Source: Frankiaceae bacterium (GTDB lineage: Bacteria > Actinomycetota > Actinomycetes > Mycobacteriales > SCTD01). Taken from it: a stretch of DNA of 5,951 nt. Below the pieces are notes generated by a model, which saw nothing but the letters and a program-made list of their open reading frames with translations, was not told the DNA's origin and ran no database searches. A program made the position numbers and the translations under genes. Location of the stretch: NCBI GenBank assembly GCA_947479995.1, contig CANKBT010000200.1:1-5951 (forward strand), read 5' to 3'. Shown piece after piece: positions 4,904 to 5,951 of this stretch (the first letter of the stretch is position 1; each line of letters starts with the position of its first letter).

Positions 4904-4947
4904 GTGCGGCGGGCGCTCCCTGCCCTGTGCCCCTCGGCGCGCCTGCC

Positions 4948-4966
4948 TACCGGCCGGGCGGCCGTA
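4948..4966 (-). terminator. Weak stem-loop downstream of the aldo/keto reductase gene
   Basis: TACCGGCCG (4948-4956) pairs with CGGCCGTA (4959-4966) with one bulged base and a 2-nt apical gap, so the tip must open to form a real loop. It lies 14 nt after the reductase stop and before the DUF808 promoter, where a terminator would be expected, but it is short and lacks a T-tract. Confidence 0.25.
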
Positions 4967-4980
4967 CCGGGGGCGCCGGC

Positions 4981-5865
4981 TCAGGCCGGGCCGTCCCCGT
5001 CGTGCACGGGAGCGGCGGACACGGCGTCCAGCCGGGCGAGGACCTCGCCGGGGAGTGCGAGCCGGGCTGCGACGGCGTTCTCCCGCAGCCGCGACGCGCG
5101 CGTCGTGCCCGGCAGCGGCACGACGGGCAGGCCGGCGCGGCGCCCGCGCTCGTGCACCCACGCGAGGGCCACCTGCCCGGTCGTCGCGCCGAGGGCCGCG
5201 GCGGTCTCGCGCAGCGCCGCGGTCAGCGGGCCCGCCGCGCCCCCGAGCACGTCGCCGTGGTCGAGGGGCGAGTGGGCCACGAGCGCGGTGCCGCCCTCGG
5301 CGAGCACCGGCAGCAGGGCCTCGACCTCGCGCCGCGCCAGCGACCACGCCTCCTGCACGGCCGCGACCGGGTGCACGGCGCGCGCCCGGCGGACGTCGTC
5401 GGCGCGGACCCCGGACAGGCCCAGCGCGCGGACCTTGCCCTGCTGGACCAGCTCGGCCATGGCGCCGACGGTCTCCTCGACGGGGGTGGCGTCGCTGCGG
5501 TGGTGCAGGTAGTAGAGGTCGAGGGCCTCGACGCCGAGGCGGCGCAGGCTGCCCTCGACGGCGGTGCGCACCGTCGCGGCGTCGGCGCGCACGTGCCAGT
5601 CGTCGAAGCGGCCGGACGGGCCCCGGTAGACGCCGAACTTGCTGCACAGCAGCACCTGGTCGCGGACGCCGCCGAGCGCCCGGCCGACCAGCTCCTCGTT
5701 GCCGTACAGCTCCGCGGTGTCGAGCAGCACGACCCCGAGCTCGACCGCGGTGCGCACGAGTGCCGCGGGGTCGCGGTCGTCGTCGCCGGGCGCCTCCGCC
5801 AGGCGCATCAGCCCGAGGCCCTGCTCCGGCCACCCGCCGGGCGGCCAGGGCGCGCCGGCGGTCAC
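4981..5865 (-). CDS. Aldo/keto reductase family oxidoreductase
   Basis: This 294-residue protein is a cytoplasmic NAD(P)H-dependent carbonyl reductase of the AKR superfamily (TIM barrel); the substrate cannot be told. The catalytic tetrad is D49 and Y54 (LLDTAELYG), K76 (CSKFG), and H121 or H122 in LYYLHHRSD. Other family motifs are EETVGAMAELVQQGKVRALGLSGV (130-153), AHSPL (197-201), and the cofactor-binding PGTTRASRLREN (252-263). It is shorter than the roughly 310-330 residues I recall as typical. The N-terminus is compact, starting Pro/Gly-rich with GLGLMRL in place of the usual LGLGxMxL. The GTG start at 5865 overlaps the stop of the upstream surface-protein gene as GTGA, suggesting coupling; no Shine-Dalgarno is visible. 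An internal ATG (residue 20) would cut into the barrel's first strand, so GTG is preferred. Confidence 0.88.
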   Translation of the reverse strand: MTAGAPWPPGGWPEQGLGLMRLAEAPGDDDRDPAALVRTAVELGVVLLDTAELYGNEELVGRALGGVRDQVLLCSKFGVYRGPSGRFDDWHVRADAATVRTAVEGSLRRLGVEALDLYYLHHRSDATPVEETVGAMAELVQQGKVRALGLSGVRADDVRRARAVHPVAAVQEAWSLARREVEALLPVLAEGGTALVAHSPLDHGDVLGGAAGPLTAALRETAAALGATTGQVALAWVHERGRRAGLPVVPLPGTTRASRLRENAVAARLALPGEVLARLDAVSAAPVHDGDGPA

Positions 5866-5951
5866 CGCCGGCTGCGCCGCACCGCCGCCGCGCCGGCGAC
5901 GAGCACGGCGCCGGCGGCGAGGGGGAGCGCCGGCCCGGTGGCCGCGAGCCC
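5862..5951 (-). CDS. C-terminal tail of a LAXTG-type sortase-anchored surface protein (partial)
   Basis: The minus-strand frame entering from the right edge encodes 29 residues before TGA at 5864-5862. They are, in order: LAATG (residues 2-6), a hydrophobic stretch of about 18 residues (PALPLAAGAVLVAGAAAV) and a positively charged tail (RRSRR). This is the three-part layout of a cell-wall sorting signal. LAXTG is the motif recognised by class E sortases in high-GC actinobacteria, in place of the LPXTG of other classes. The product is therefore probably an exported protein linked to peptidoglycan; its body lies outside the window. The 4-bp overlap with the reductase start (GTGA) supports this frame as real. 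An alternative is a simple C-terminal membrane anchor with a chance LAATG. Confidence 0.7.
   Translation of the reverse strand, partial: GLAATGPALPLAAGAVLVAGAAAVRRSRR

Noticed and set aside
3888..4904. Plus-strand open frame (338 codons) opposite DUF808
   Set aside because: It is an antisense shadow, Asp/Arg/His/Gly-rich, without domains or a ribosome binding site.
4924..4930. GCACAGG half-site on the minus strand upstream of DUF808
   Set aside because: It has no partner heptamer at 11 bp and sits 20 bp, not 9 bp, from the -10-like hexamer; a single heptamer is expected by chance.
4517..5833. Long minus-strand open frame (438 codons) through the reductase and DUF808 genes
   Set aside because: It is a shifted frame of two real genes; the product is Arg/Ala/Gly low complexity and ignores the intergenic promoter region.

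Overview
The window comes from a very GC-rich genome (well above 70% by eye). Coding strands are G/C-biased at third positions, and actinobacterial families dominate: a response regulator and histidine kinase that resemble Mycobacterium tuberculosis PhoP and PhoR, a secreted PepSY-like protein, and a class-E-sortase-type LAXTG surface anchor. It is ordinary-looking chromosome of a high-GC Actinomycetota member. The genus cannot be fixed from the sequence. I see no mobile element, tRNA, rRNA or CRISPR array.

Left part (1-1067). The tail of an unrecognised gene ends at 252. After a 131-bp regulatory gap comes a complete gene (384-908) for a secreted PepSY-like protein. An 18-bp perfect hairpin (923-961) then separates it from the convergent response regulator gene.

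Centre (1068-3400). A two-component system is arranged divergently: the PhoP-like regulator on the minus strand (1068-1796) and the PhoR-like kinase on the plus strand (1892-3400). The 95 bp between their start codons hold two 18-bp tandem-repeat sites. Both match the M. tuberculosis PhoP box (TCACAGC-N4-TCACAGC, quoted from memory). They lie mirror-symmetrically about position 1844. Each is followed after 9 bp by a weak -10-like hexamer and, 6 nt later, by the start codon. The pair therefore looks autoregulated, with both mRNAs probably leaderless. Related half-sites lie upstream of the PepSY gene, which makes it a candidate member of the same regulon. I infer a small cell-envelope sensing module: kinase, regulator and a secreted PepSY-like protein.

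Right part (3401-5951), all on the minus strand. Reading leftwards from the right edge there are four genes. First is the C-terminal tail of a surface protein ending in LAATG, a hydrophobic stretch and arginines. It overlaps by 4 bp (GTGA) an aldo/keto reductase gene. After a 112-bp gap with its own plausible -10 and a strong ribosome binding site comes a DUF808 (YedI-type) membrane protein. That gene overlaps by 4 bp (ATGA) a 112-residue UBP-type zinc finger protein. The 167 bp between the kinase stop and the zinc-finger gene (3401-3567) is a convergent intergenic region in which I see no gene and no convincing terminator.
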